Source: Watersipora subatra
Lineage: Eukaryota; Bryozoa; Gymnolaemata; Cheilostomatida; Watersiporidae
DNA length: 64,000 nucleotides
Direction of reading: 5' to 3'
Assembly: GCF_963576615.1 (NCBI RefSeq)
Contig: NC_088716.1
Span: 3,782,001-3,846,000, forward strand
This document shows positions 33,633-47,300 of the stretch, in pieces; within the stretch, counting starts at the first letter, position 1; each line of letters begins with the position of its first letter. The position numbers were made by a program, and so were the translations under genes. The notes beneath the pieces are model-generated. The model was given only the letters and a program-made list of their open reading frames with translations. It was not told the DNA's origin and did no database searches.

Positions 33633-33850
33633 ATGAGTATACAGGTGAAAAGATTGGAGTTTTGCAACCACGGTCCAAACTTCACTCATGGGAAAGTGCT
33701 ACAGTAGAGCGATGAAAGATAATTACAAGACTGTGTCTAAACATGGGTTTGTAAAAAGTTCCAAACAAAGTAACTTATTTTAGTAAAAACCATCACATCC
33801 AAGACAGTTTCATTAATATCAGCTCAATCAATAAATGCTCAAAAGACCTA
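33633..33850 (+). repeat. 210-bp dispersed repeat, copy 1
   Basis: Matches 57137-57350 in order and orientation (GGTCCAAACT, GGGAAAGTGCTA, GTAGAGCG, AACAAAGTAACT, CACATCCAA). Confidence 0.7.
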
Positions 33851-34394
33851 CCGACATCATCAAACTGTCATCAAAAAATTACACGACTTTCAGACACTTC
33901 TGGGAGACCTTTTTCTCGGTAAAAGAATTAAATGACCAAGTTAGTAACTACTGCAATTCGTTTATGATGGCAGCATTTTATAGTCATTATTTATGCTCTC
34001 TAAAACGAAAAAACTAACAAACATTTGGCTAGCAGTCTGCCCTTGAATGTAGCCTCAAAAAATAGTTTCTTCCTACTGCAAACATAATATAGACAATCGT
34101 TTTTTAGTTCAAAGCAGGAAGTAGCAGCTGTACCTACAATAAGTAAAGCAGCTATTAGCTTAAACCCAGTAAACCTATTTTTTCTAGTTGTGCAAAAATG
34201 TAAAATAGCTCTGAGAAATATTGCTTAATCAGCACCAAGGATTTCAAGAAACACTTGCTACAGCATGTCAACAAGACAGCTATGCATGCATATTACTAGT
34301 TGATACAGACCTTGCCAAGTGTTTTTTAATCATTATAAAAAGCAATGTACCATAAAATGGGAATCAGTTCTTTAACAGCTCAAACACATAGATG

Positions 34395-34400
34395 TTTATT
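34395..34400 (-). terminator. Possible poly(A) signal of the phosphatase gene
   Basis: The minus strand reads AATAAA 281 bases beyond the stop codon at 34681-34683. Called by position and motif only. Confidence 0.35.
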
Positions 34401-34680
34401 TAGGTTAACATGCCTTTTGTAGAACTACATATATAGAAATGCAGTGAAATCACACCTAAATTTTAGAGACACCTTTACTTGGTAATAAAAATTCAGATCA
34501 TAAAAACCACACTCGAAACTGGGAAAGATTATAAGTAGTCGGGCGAAAACGGTGCTTAAACTGGAAAAAGTGAAATATAGAACAAAGCAGTTTAAAGTGC
34601 AGGTAAAATAATTATATGACAAAAAGAGATAGGAATGTTCTGCAAGTAATAAGATGACATCCTGCTATAAACCAGGAAGT

Positions 34681-37600
34681 TTATCTGAAGTTGGAGTATT
34701 CTCCAAAATCTCTAATATAGTCCTGAAGCACTTGATACAGGTATCCATATTGTTCCTGTAAAATATCAAACATGTTTTATGCACTTCTAATTTAGGCAAA
34801 ACAAGTTAAACAAAAATTAGCAAAAACTTGGCACAGAGCAGCATCCAGAGCAGGTAAGTAGATAGGTAAAGTGAGTAGGGTAGGTGGATAAGGTAGGTAA
34901 GGTGAGTAGGGTAGGTGGATAAGGTAAGTAGGTAGGTAAGGTGAGTAGGGTAGGTGGGTAAGGTAGGTAAGCAAATACATGCCGCAAAAACCGGAAAATA
35001 TTCAAAAAAGACTGGCATAGACAAAGACCATGAAGATAAAAAATAGAACTGGAAACAGAAAGGTATATTCCGTAAAATAATTTAAATAGAGATTTTGTGT
35101 GACGGAGAGTGAGTGAAGCTGAAAAACGTAATAAAAATAATTGTGAAAAAGCATTAAAGATTAATAGAAATTCTTTCATAAGTGTGAAAAAGGATGTGAA
35201 AAAACCATGACGGTGTAAATAAGAAAGGAAATATAACTACTATTGTACTAATATACTCAAAGATGACTACTAACAATTGTAGATATGAACTGAGGTCGTC
35301 TCAACTTAGCAAGAACTGTCGATGTGTAGACATCAACCATCTGCTCTGTATTCAGTTTCTCTATAGCATTGTATGCACAGATGTAGATTCCACACTTGGT
35401 GCTACCATCTCTGAAATAGATTGAGTTAGTTTCCAGAAAGGTTTTAAAAGTGGTATGATAGTTCAAGCAATTTACATTTCATATTTTTATATGTACATTT
35501 ATAATATTCATATTTCCTTTCATATCTCTTACTGTCTAGCTGACCATTTAAAGAAACCTTTTGAAATAAATTGGCTCTCTTTTTCTTCCTCAATTTATAG
35601 TAGCTTGAAAACCTAAAGCTGGTTTTGGTGATGGAAATGTTACATAACTGACACTTACAAACAGGTGACACACATTCTACTGCAGGCCATTCCTTGCTGC
35701 AGCTTGAGAGTAGCCTCTTGAAGAGATATGATCACATCAGTAAGGGGGAGAGATTCAGACATCCACTTGTTTGGTACAAGTACCTGTACTTGCATGCAAC
35801 CCTGTCAGTCAAATATGTAAACACTCTATAGTTTAATATGTGTTAGCTTTGCAGCTGATATTTCCATTGACCACTTGGTGTCATGCTAAAACATTAGACA
35901 AATGAATACAACAAATGAATACAATTCAAATGAACAAATGAATACAATTCTAGGATTTCACTGAAAGCCACTACCTCAAGCTGAATACTGATTATGTAGG
36001 GAGTTGCATACATGGCAAGTGGCACAGGTGGCTCGTGGCACAGGTATCATAGCAATCTACATGACACTAATACTTATTTTGAATAATTGGCAAAATTCAA
36101 TAGTTTTATATATTTAAAGCAGGTACAAGTTTTTACAGCTCAAGGAATGACAGCATCCAGTTTAATTACATGTTATATTTGACTGGTTTTTTTATAACCA
36201 GAAGTTAAAAAAACTATAACAGAGTATCATAGCTACCTGGTCAGATCTTACATCAAGATGAATAATCTCAGCTGCGTCTCCACTTATTGACTTTTCTCGG
36301 GTTATAATAAAGGGACCAACTTTTAGTGGTGCAGCTCTCTTGGCGGGGTAGAAGATGGTCTAAAAATGCAGTTTGTCATAATAATGTAAGTTTATTGGTT
36401 AAATTGATTGAACCATGTAAAAATTCAAATTCATCCGAATAATTTTTAGACAGTAGATACATGTATATGTGTTAACTAGAAAAAACTAGATTTTTCATGT
36501 TAGTGAAATATGTATAGTGACTATATATTGCCTGGTGGCTAGTTGTTTACCACACTTTACTCCTGCTGTAAAAATATTCCCTTGCTATCTGTTTAGTCCC
36601 AGCCAGCTTTGCACACAAAACATTTAATTTCAATAATCAAATAGTACAATACAATATAATACATACATACAATACAATACAATTTTACATACTCATACAA
36701 CTAGATATATTTTTTAACATACTTTCATTTCTGGTGCTATTAGAAAAATGCAAACTTAACATAATTCATGGATATCATAGCACGAAAACTAGATAAGTTA
36801 TTTTTAGTAAAACTGCTCAGTAAACTTTTCTGTTTCTTTTACTGCTTTCTTACACTCAGCACATTCTCAAGTGAAAGCGAGCAATAGAAGTCTGCATCTA
36901 TTTAATACATGTAACTCTAGTAAATTTAAAATTAACTTCAACTCAGATTTACTCACACAATACATAGCTACTAATTCTGCTTCATGATGCGATGCATCAT
37001 CAGAAATTATGAATGACCTGATCAATTATATCATATAGAAACAAAATAAATGTGAATGTTAATGGGAATGTGAATAGTCTAATGTGAATGTTCAGCAAAA
37101 TTTCAGGAAGTTTTTCTAAAAAATTTGCATTGACATTTAATTAACTTTAATAAATACTTAGAACTGATTTTTTACAGGTGAATATTTGTTCACTTGTGCT
37201 TGATAAGCATTTGTGATACTCACCGGGCTTGTCTCAAGTTGAATGATGATGTTAGTCTGGTTCTCTAGGAGTAGTTGCCAGAAGTCAGCGACAGTGTTAT
37301 CCAATGGTAACTGAGTGGATATCCATTGTTTCTTTTCTCTGTATCCCTAAAGTATTGTTGGAAAAATAAAATCGAAAGTTTCATTTGAAAGAGCTTACAA
37401 ACTTGTAATATCGAATCGCAACATACTGCAGTATTATAAGTATATTATTATAAGTAAAAAAACTTGCAATTTTTTTGTTAAGATCTGTTCGTATATGTTA
37501 ATTGAAAAAGAAACTGTTCGTTTCGTTTTCTTGATAATTTTCAACATTTATTTCAAGAATGCCAGTGTGTGTGGAAGGCCTTGTCATGAGTTTATTATAA

Positions 37601-38303
37601 AACTAAAATGGCCTTGCTGTTTTATTTCCACTATCCCTTGCTCTGAAAATAGTCAGATATGAGATAAATCTCCGTTCCACGATTATATCCTTTATACAAT
37701 TGGCAATATCTCCATGAATAAAGGCAATATTCCAATCATCAAACTTCAGAACTGTCAGCAAATAGTTAAATTGTCATACCGCAAAGCTTTAGCCTGCAGC
37801 CAATGCTGATTACTGTTTTGTGAATTAATGTTGACATTTGACTTTTAGAGGAAATGCTTAGCTTATTTTCCTGAGAATCTTACTTCTTCCAAAAAATGAC
37901 CCTAAAGAACTATTTAGGGTCAAAATTTGTTAAATTTTGTTTAAGTACATCAGTTTGGTAGTTGAAATTTTTTCAAATTCTCTTTTTGAAGTTTGAGATA
38001 TTGAGAGATGTTCGAATTAAGCAATTTCAAGTTTGCATACTCACATCAACATAAACAGCATTGATGTATCTCCCATTGGCTCCATTTGTGAGGTACGGCA
38101 TTGCTTTCTCAGCTAAAACAATTGGTATTGCTCAGAGAAAGACAAGTAAATATTACAGCAAGAGTAACACATACTAACACATCCATAACATATTGATAAC
38201 ACATACTCGGGAGTATCTCAGGAAATCTGTTCTTGAGCTGATTATCAGGATCATTTGCTGTGAGATAAGAGTGTTCAACAGAACCAGATCTATCCTCAGC
38301 GTG
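34681..38303 (-). CDS. Phosphatase exons 15-22: degenerate D2
   Basis: The D2 fold is recognisable: [73 protein letters not shown]; and the terminal [13 protein letters not shown]...FGEYSNFR-stop. The WPD region is WMSESLP. The signature loop is [12 protein letters not shown]: the Cys remains (35661-35663) but the phosphate-binding Arg is Lys (35395-35397). This D2 is a pseudophosphatase, as in many receptor phosphatases, probably with a regulatory or docking role. The exon near 36957-37017 ([11 protein letters not shown]) is a weak call. Confidence 0.88.
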
Positions 38304-41300
38304 CTATAAATCAGAGTAAACTATTAAATCCTTGAAAAGCTGATAACCAGAAAAAAGTATAGCACAAAAATACAGCAAAATTATGTCCTTTTATAAAGTG
38401 AAATGAAAAACATTAGATTATGGTTTACTACTGAGTACTAAACGTCATACTTTCAGTAGACGGTTTGTCTGCACAACCAACCATGAATTGTCTTAAAATT
38501 TTAGTCATATAACTACAGTGTATATTTACACAGTGTAATATATAGTTTATATATCTACATCTATAACCAAATAAATATATATACACAACTCTTTATATAG
38601 TTTAAATATATATGTTTAAATACCTATGGTGTATATATACACAAACACACTGTAACCTATAGTGAATATATACATGTAAATTTATACAACTAAATTAATA
38701 TTTTACAGACTTCAAAGATGGTAAAAGATGGTGGTACAGACACATCATCTACATAGCTCAGTATTTTCAAGCGGTAGCTATTAAAATGATATAATGAATA
38801 ATCCGTGTCGCGGAAGATTTGACCCTGGAACTTCCCGTTCCACAGACGATATGCTAAACCATTGAGCTACACGAGATTGATAGATTCATCCTCCGATATA
38901 CATGTATGGGGCTATGTGGGTGAAAATATGCTAATGCTCTCCGTTACGGCTTAACATCATTATATGCATTAGTGACAGCCATCGATAACCAATTGACTCT
39001 AATTAGCTATTGACAATGTGCCAGGCTAATGGTAAGTGACAAGCAACTGCATTACAAGCTAGTTTTTAATACCTGTGCATTGCTGAGTATTCCGCTAGTA
39101 TTTATATATGTACAATTTATACACAGTGCACCCTCAGGATACGATTATATTAATACACCTTCAGCTTAAGAAGCCGAACATGATGGTTTTTTCATCTCAT
39201 CGTATAAATTATTTTACCATACGAATCTTATTTCACCATACGAATTCAACAACATTTTGCTGGTGTTCAAATTTGGCAGTCTGTATGCTTATTACGCACG
39301 TCAAAAGTACAAAGACACGACAATGATGTTCGCCAAAAATCTTTTCACAACGCCTAAAAGAGACACAATGATCAAATTCTTTCTCTTCAGCAATTTTCGT
39401 GCATAAAATGGTAACATTTTCCTTTTAAAACCGGTAGCAAAATTGGAGTTGCAATTCCTTCAAAAAGAAGACTCATTGGGCAGGCAACTTCTCTTAACCT
39501 GCTAGCAGAAATTCGCTATATTATGAAAACAGCATCATTCGGGCTTTTTTGCCGAATTAGGCTAATAAAAGTTTTAATGAGACCGGTTAATAAATTGTAA
39601 TAAATTGAAATTGTAATAAAAATGAAACTAATAGGTGATAAAATTTTAGTGGTCCAAAGCTGAAATTCAGTAAAATAGTTAAAAATACATACTAAACCTT
39701 TGTGCGTATTTTATGTTTGTGTTTAGTAAGCTAAACTGATTTAAAGTGAGTTCAAAGTTTTTGTTATGTTTTTGTACCTCAGTCTTGAAGGTAAGAACTC
39801 TCTACGGTACGCACTATACAGAAAATTGCCACATTACATTTTAATGCAGTTCAAAACCAACAAAAACACTATACACAATAAAGTTACTGCAAGTAACTAT
39901 AGTTACTAAAGTAAACTTACTATTTTGTATCTAATTTTTAATATGTGCAGCACTTGCATAAAATTTTGACGATTTTTACCAGGGGATGTTTGCATTATAT
40001 TATTACTATGGTTTCTATACCCAAAAATACAATTATTTCACCATACCATGCTAACCTTTGAACAAATCAAAATCATATTCTGTGAGTGGCACTGTGAATT
40101 GTATATCATTCAATTATATGAATACTCAAATATGTATACCATTTTAAAGTAATCAAGTAAACCAGATAAAAAAAAATTCTAAACTCGCTGCCACGAGTTA
40201 AACACAAGTTTACATATTATAACTCTACCGTGTGTCAATGTGTGAGTGTGTTACAGGTGACACACATTAGTGTTAGTAAATGATGGAAGTCAAAGTGATA
40301 GCGTGGTATAATCTGCCTGTGGTCTACCATGCTGACCTACATTTACTATGTAATGTTATTTCTTGAGATACATGACTTTGTAATCTTACATGTAACAAAC
40401 AACATTAATTTGGCAACAAAGTCAGACAGGCCAGGACATTTGTCAGCCGCACAACAATTGAGGTGAAGCCCACCCATTATGAAATAATAGGTGGTTTTAG
40501 AGGCTTGGCTATATTATAGCTAAACAAAGACTTCTAAAGTACTCATGACATTTGGCAAAGTGCCAGCAAACTGCACACTTGCCGTTGCGTCAGACGCTGG
40601 GTGTTTCGCAATCAGTTTGAAATTATAGCGAGGAGAAGGAAGTCGCAAACAGGAGTTCGGCTGTTTGTGCTAGAATTGTGAAGCCGTTTTGGAGTATCAA
40701 TTGAAGAAAGCATAATGGTAAGTCCGAAATTATTTTCTTTTTATATTATAGTCACTTTAGTGAGCCCTTGAACATCGTGCAAGTTTTCATGTCAGTGTAG
40801 TTTTTATCTTTCCAGTCGTGGCCACGACTGAGTTAAAGCTTCTCAAGGACTATTTTTTCAGAATTAATTTTTAGTGATGATGGTATCGTTTGGCAACAGT
40901 GTACCAGCAATAAGCAATAAAGTTTAACGATGCTACACTCAATAAAAGTTGAACAAGCCAGTAAAGCTTCCATCTTATAACGTGAGTCTGCTATAAAATA
41001 CCTATAGAGAGTTTTAGGATTGCAGCAAAATAATTTTATGAATTATGTTTTTGAAATAGCAGGCATACCAAATCCAGTCATTCATTTCTTTTGAAATATA
41101 TTTATATATAAATTTATATATATTTATATATATATTTATATATATATTTATATATATAAATATATTCTTTGAAATAAATATCTATAAATTATTTCAAATA
41201 ATATAAATTTTTGAATAAATTTATTTTAAATAGCAATATATTTATTTTATTTGATAAAATTATATTAAATATATTTATATTACTAAATATATTTAATAAT

Positions 41301-44300
41301 ATACCTATAATAAGCTCAAGTTACATGTAATTACTAGGTAGTTATGCTAGTCTGGCTATAGAATCACCTGGTACTCAGCAGAAATGAGATCAGCATTACT
41401 ACCCGTCTTGTGTGTATAAGCAGTCATCCTCGCTTCAATGTCTGCTGGTTGACATGAGAACAGTTTTGTTGACAGAGACTCAGAGAGGGCATCATGAAGT
41501 AACTCGTACTGCTCCTGTATAATGAAGAAATCATCAGTGACGAAAGCTTGACTGGTAACCTAGTGGCTATCAGCTTAAAATCAAAGGTCATCACATGAGT
41601 TTTCAGGTACGAATACAATATTTTGCTGACATAAAATTTCAATGACACATCTTTGAAAGTTTTATGTTAGTATATGTATGAACACAATAATGTTGCTTTT
41701 GGGGCATTCTTAAGTATACTCAACACTAATTTGCTACCCAATCTACCATCAATCTCTATAGAATGTTTATAGCTGATTTGTGGGTTGCACCTGCATGCAT
41801 ATCGAATACTTCTATAATTGTATTTAGGCACATATGTTTCTTATGTATGACAGTTTTATTACAACAGTTATACTCCCTGTAGGCTACAGGAATAACCAGC
41901 GTTTAGCAGACTGTCACAGCCAGCCGTACAGAACTCATCTCTATTAGTCTTTAGCATACTTAATAAAACAGCCAGCTTTATCCTTATTTGATAAATACCA
42001 TAAACATACCACAGTCTGTATCATACAGGGCCTTCTGGTTCTCATCTCACTCAAACATGCAAAAGCATCGACTGAACCTTCAGCTGCTGCCTGGTCCAAG
42101 AGGTAGTCCAGTGCCACAAAAGTGCCAGTTCTTCCAACACCGGCACTATAAATAATAGAACAACAAAGTTTTAGGTTATTTTCTGGCTCAAATAGAATCA
42201 GTAATAATATTTTTGTCTAAAATAAATAATTTAAAAAGACAGATCTGATTACTAATTAATAGAAAAAAAACTATTGTATACATCAGCAGAAGCTTCCCTA
42301 AATAACTTGAAATATTTAGCTTTCCAAGAACCTTATTTAGTTTCAATTTTTGACATCTAAAACTGTAGTCATTTTAGTGATTGCAGTAAAATGTATTATA
42401 TTTTGTGTGGTGGTGTAATATAATACAAAAACAATAGTAATATTTTGTGTCATTCTAGCATTATTTCTTCATCCCTTAGACTGCCAGTTTAGGAAAGCTA
42501 GAATAAATTGATGCAAGTTTATACCGTAAAGCGTCTAATTGAACGACATGGGGCTCTATTTTTCAATCCTTGCTCTATAGTTGCAGTCAAATGAAGGTGG
42601 CGTTTAAATAATGGTTGGCGTTGTATCTTTTAAATGGCTTGGTAGAATTTTGGTAAGATAAATTCATCTCTTAATAGGCGAAGTGAATATTGACTATATT
42701 TTGACCTGTCTTTCCGGTGGAGCGGTATTAGCCTTTTTGGATGCAATAAATCTGCTAGCTTACATTCAAGTTGTCAAAGATCTATTAATAAATATATAGT
42801 GCAAAGCTGAGAAATATTTCTACCAGTTTATATCTATTGCTTGAAATTAACCTGCGACAATATTATACCTCTGTGTCGTGCCTTACAGTTTGTTAAAGTT
42901 TTCAATTTTTATTTCATTTTAAATTTGAATACATGTACATATTTTTGTATTATATCTAAATTTAAAAATATTGCATTGGAGCTCATAGCACTCAACCATA
43001 TTTTTTGCTACAGTTTGCAGCAAAAACTAGCTTATTATGTGCAATAGAAAAGGAGTTACGAGTGTGGATTCGTCGTAACTTCAGGTTACCGTAATGATGC
43101 TATCAAAGAACATGCTATGAATCTGAAAATTTACAAGTTATATAGCAGTGATCGATCAAATGCTACAAATTAAAATTCATGAACAAGTGTCATCAACGAA
43201 CTATACTTATATTACATGCACAAACAAAAATTAATGTTTTTAAAACGAGAATATTTGCATCGTTTGCTCAGCCAGTTGTGTTCTGATTGCTGACTATGAT
43301 GAAACGAACAACTTCTGGTTGTTCAATACTTTTCACAGTTTTATGACCTCAACTTTTCTTCTATGAACTTAGCTGAACTAGTCGATTTTAGCGTCTAAAC
43401 AATCTTTTAGGTTGGCAAAAGCTTTATGCATTGCATTTTGCACGAATTCATGTAACGTAATGATAAACTTATAGCCGCATGCACTATAAATACTACTTTT
43501 TACCTAAACTAGTTGTTCATAAACCACCATAAATGTATACTGTTTTAATATATGTACCTCAAAGTATCAAGACCTTATTAAACAAGGAGCTATTAGACTG
43601 ATACAGTTACTAATTGTTTCTATGCTGTTGCTTTCGAAAATTTCGAAAAAATTGAAAATATTTGGAGCAGGATAACAAAAGAATTAATTGTTATTGATAT
43701 AATCGATCCATTATTAATACAATTTTGTGAACACTTTTTTACTGATTACTTGCTATTCTAGGTTAGAGGTGGCGTTCGATTAATGAGTGGTGCTCTGTTT
43801 TTTAACCTTTTTTCCATAGTGGCATTCAAATAGAGGTGGTCTTCAATATTCAATTCATATTACGTATGTAATGTAATATGAAGATAAAACAAACCAGAAG
43901 TAGAGCTCTGAAAAGATGTAGGATTGACTTTCAAATATATGATTATTGATCACAGAAAGTTCCCAAAATTGAAAGCAATGACACACACAATGCCCACATA
44001 AAGAAGGGTTTCAAATTTAAACTAAAAGAAATTGTAACCATGTTAGACATAAAGCACCATGACAAAGAGATACGTCTTGTCTACAGAAACGAAAGGTTTT
44101 GGATCATTGGCTTGTGCAAAATGCCATTTTTCTTTTGGTGAGCGAAGCAATTAGCAAGCAACAATGTGTAGTAATAGTAATAGTAATGTGTGCAACAAAG
44201 TTCATCATATTATATTGTCTATAAATGTTTTGGTGTTTATTTTATTGAAGTGTTTGCTTTTTATATTTCATAGATGTATAGAGGTTTATAGTTTGTTAGA

Positions 44301-47300
44301 AATTTGTTTACTAGATTTGTCACAAAGTTTCAAGTCTTGATAAATATTTATTAAGTGTTTACCCACTTTTTTTACCCCTGTTAGTTAATTACTTGTCGTA
44401 ACTATATAAAACCATTTCATAGGTGAATATATCAGTTTATAGATTATTTGTGGACATATCATGCTCATTCACCAGTCGTTAGTTTTCATCTATTCTGGGT
44501 CATTGCAGATTCAAAGAAATGTGAAAATGACAATCAAAGGATTAAACATTATATTACCAATTTGTCTTAAAGTTTGTGATTTACGAGCATTTTTCTTATC
44601 CAATCTGACTTAAGGTACATCGCTAATAAAACACAATGGCAAAAAACAATGACAATATAATCACGACCTCAAAAGATTGTTTAATAGATTCTGAAATAGT
44701 TAGTTGAACTGAATTTATAGCTCCCAGGATGAAAGCTGTGAGAATTTCTGCGGACTTTACAGAAATTAGCCATAAATAAACTGTTGTCTACTTAGATTCT
44801 GTTGTCTGTTGTCTAATTAGATATTTAAAACTAAAAATCGAACTATCAAATCAACGAGGCGTTTGACAAGCTTTAAATGTCTAGAAGCATGAATTAGCCT
44901 ATCTTAGCAACACATGCAAAAACATTTCTAGCAGGTAAAATGGTACTGCCAGGATTTTCATAGTTGAAAACTATAAAAGAGAAACTAGTATCAAATCAAC
45001 GAGGCGTTTAACAAGCTTTAAATGTCTAGAAGCATGAATTAGCCTATCTTAGCAACACATGCAAAAACATTTCTAGCAGGTAAAATGGTACTGCCAGGAT
45101 TTTCATAGTTGAAAACTATAAAAGAGAAACTACCTGCAGTGCACAAGTAAGGGCTGTGTGTCATTGTGGCTTACGCTGGTACTAATGAATCGATGAAATG
45201 AGACAAACATCTCAATATCAGGTACTCCGTGGTCAGGCCATGACAGGTAGTTAAAGTGTGGAACCACCCTTGTCTCTCCATCCTAAAGAAAAAAACTTGG
45301 TTTAAAATTATAGCAATTTTTTTTATTTTTGTCTGGAGTTAATGTTAGAAAAATTTATCTCAACTCTCTTTACTTGTAAAAAATGTTGTTAAAGTTCTGT
45401 ATCAGTAGAACCATAAATACATGTCATTATTGTATTTATGGTAATACTGTAATATTATGTCATTGACACAAATGTTGTTTTGCCATTAGGAAGACAACCA
45501 CCTACTGTGAGAAGAAAATTTATTTAGGTGTTTTTGCAGATGATTCAAATTCATCTGACATATTTTCACTAAAGTGGATTGCTCCACCTAAAATGAAAAG
45601 GAATTTATTTACATTTTAACGATTTTATTTCTTCTTCAGAAGCTAATCTAAAAATTACAAAATATTGGAAAAAACTTATTTTCAGGTTTTCAGCTTTGAT
45701 TTCAAATTAGCATTTAATCTAGCCTTACGTACATGTATATTACTGACGGCCATTGCTCACTATCTGTTCACTTTTTCTGTCACAGATAAATCATTGTTAC
45801 CAGACTGGCTTAAGTATTCTGAGGCTTCAGAAAAGGCCTGATTAGTTCAGTTGGTTAGGGCATCAGTCTAACTAGCTACGTAAGTGTTGTTTATCTGAAC
45901 CACAACCTGACCAAATTTTCTGTGTGTCAACTAATTGCATGCACACAATTTTCTGATGGAGCACAAGTTAGCACATTCAAAACAGCTTTTGTAAAAGAAA
46001 AGTAAAAGATTTTGACATTCATAATGCACTTCATCATTTCTGACTATTAAACTATTTTTATGAGTCCTCTTTTGCAAATCTCAAATGACACTCATTTCAG
46101 TTAGAAGAACTCAAAATAGAAATTCAAAATTGTCCAATGAGGACCCAATTTTAATGAACTAAATATACATAAATGTTTGCTCATTCTTCAATTATAGAAG
46201 CTTATGTACACAGATACTAATAGTAGCTGTTATTTTAGATAATCTTTGGCAAAAAAAACATAATTTTGATCATCTTATGTTTTACATCTAAGTATGAAGA
46301 AACTGAATGAGAGTTGTATACTTATGTTCATTAAAGACTAGTAGCCCAGTTAGCAATTAGAACTTCTGTAAATCTACAAATGTTGAGCAATAGAAATCTA
46401 ATGTCTCATTAAAGGTCAAATCTTTACTAAAACTTACAGATGATGAACTCTGTGTGCTTTTCACTTGCTGAGCCTTTTGAGTTATCTACAGGTCACGGTT
46501 AACGATGCTTTTTAGTTGATCATCCAAAAAGTTGAGTAAACTATGCCGCTTTTTATAAGTTAAAAGATTGCCTAGGTTGGCAGTACTTTAGGGTTTATGT
46601 AAAATTTGATTCATGTTTTAAAACCATCAGCTTTTAAAATACAAATACCAAGTTCTGGCTGACAAAACGGTAAAATTACATAAAGCTTATTGTTTACAGT
46701 AAAACTTAGGTACTCACCTTGACAACCTGTAGATGGCTCAGAGAAAACTCTGAAAACCTCTCCACACTTTTAAGGGAGATACAAAAATCCCCAAATACAT
46801 CAGCCATACCCTTTTCTAAAGGCCAGTACTGCTTGCATTTTATCTGTAAGTTATATCAAAAGAGCAACTAGTTAGACGCTTTCCTTTAGATATTTGTGAA
46901 ACTTAGTTCAAGGTATTACAACTAAAAGCTATGACAAACTCCATATAAGTCCTATATAGTGTTTTGAACTAATGTTGAGTTAAAACCTACCAAATCAACT
47001 ATAGGGTTGTTCATGCAGTGGTTACACTATCCAGATCCTTTCCAAAAAAACCAAAGTTTTTTAACTTTTTGTTAACTATACATGAAACATTGTAAGGGTA
47101 GCCTACCTTGGAATTTTCTACTGCTTTTGTAACCATGATGATAGCACTTGGCCTCTGCTCCCAGATCATCAACCAAAAATCTTTGACAGTTTCATCAGTG
47201 TGAGGACCTGATAATTAAGAATTTGAAACACAGTTGTTACACAGTAAATAGGCATTTTTTGACCCCAGATGGACAGTTTTATAAACAACTAAGGAAATTC

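Larger units (their letters stand above)
30363..34394. other. Spacer between the four-TM gene start and the phosphatase gene end
   Basis: No gene is recognised. Contents: a minus-strand tRNA-like SINE piece at about 30972-31045 (A-box GGCGCAGTTGGCAGAGTG); two related 115-bp repeats at 31065-31180 and 33412-33530; a GC-richer patch at 32885-32995 of unknown origin; and one copy (33633-33850) of a repeat also found at 57137-57350. The promoter of the four-TM gene should lie just above 30362, but I see no clear TATA element. Confidence 0.5.

Noticed and set aside
34792-35179. Pro/Tyr/Leu-rich frames on the minus strand
   Set aside because: Read-through of a GT-rich minisatellite in the last phosphatase intron, not coding.
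38800-38882. Functional tRNA gene
   Set aside because: A- and B-box words exist, but the anticodon stem does not pair; treated as SINE or pseudo-tRNA.
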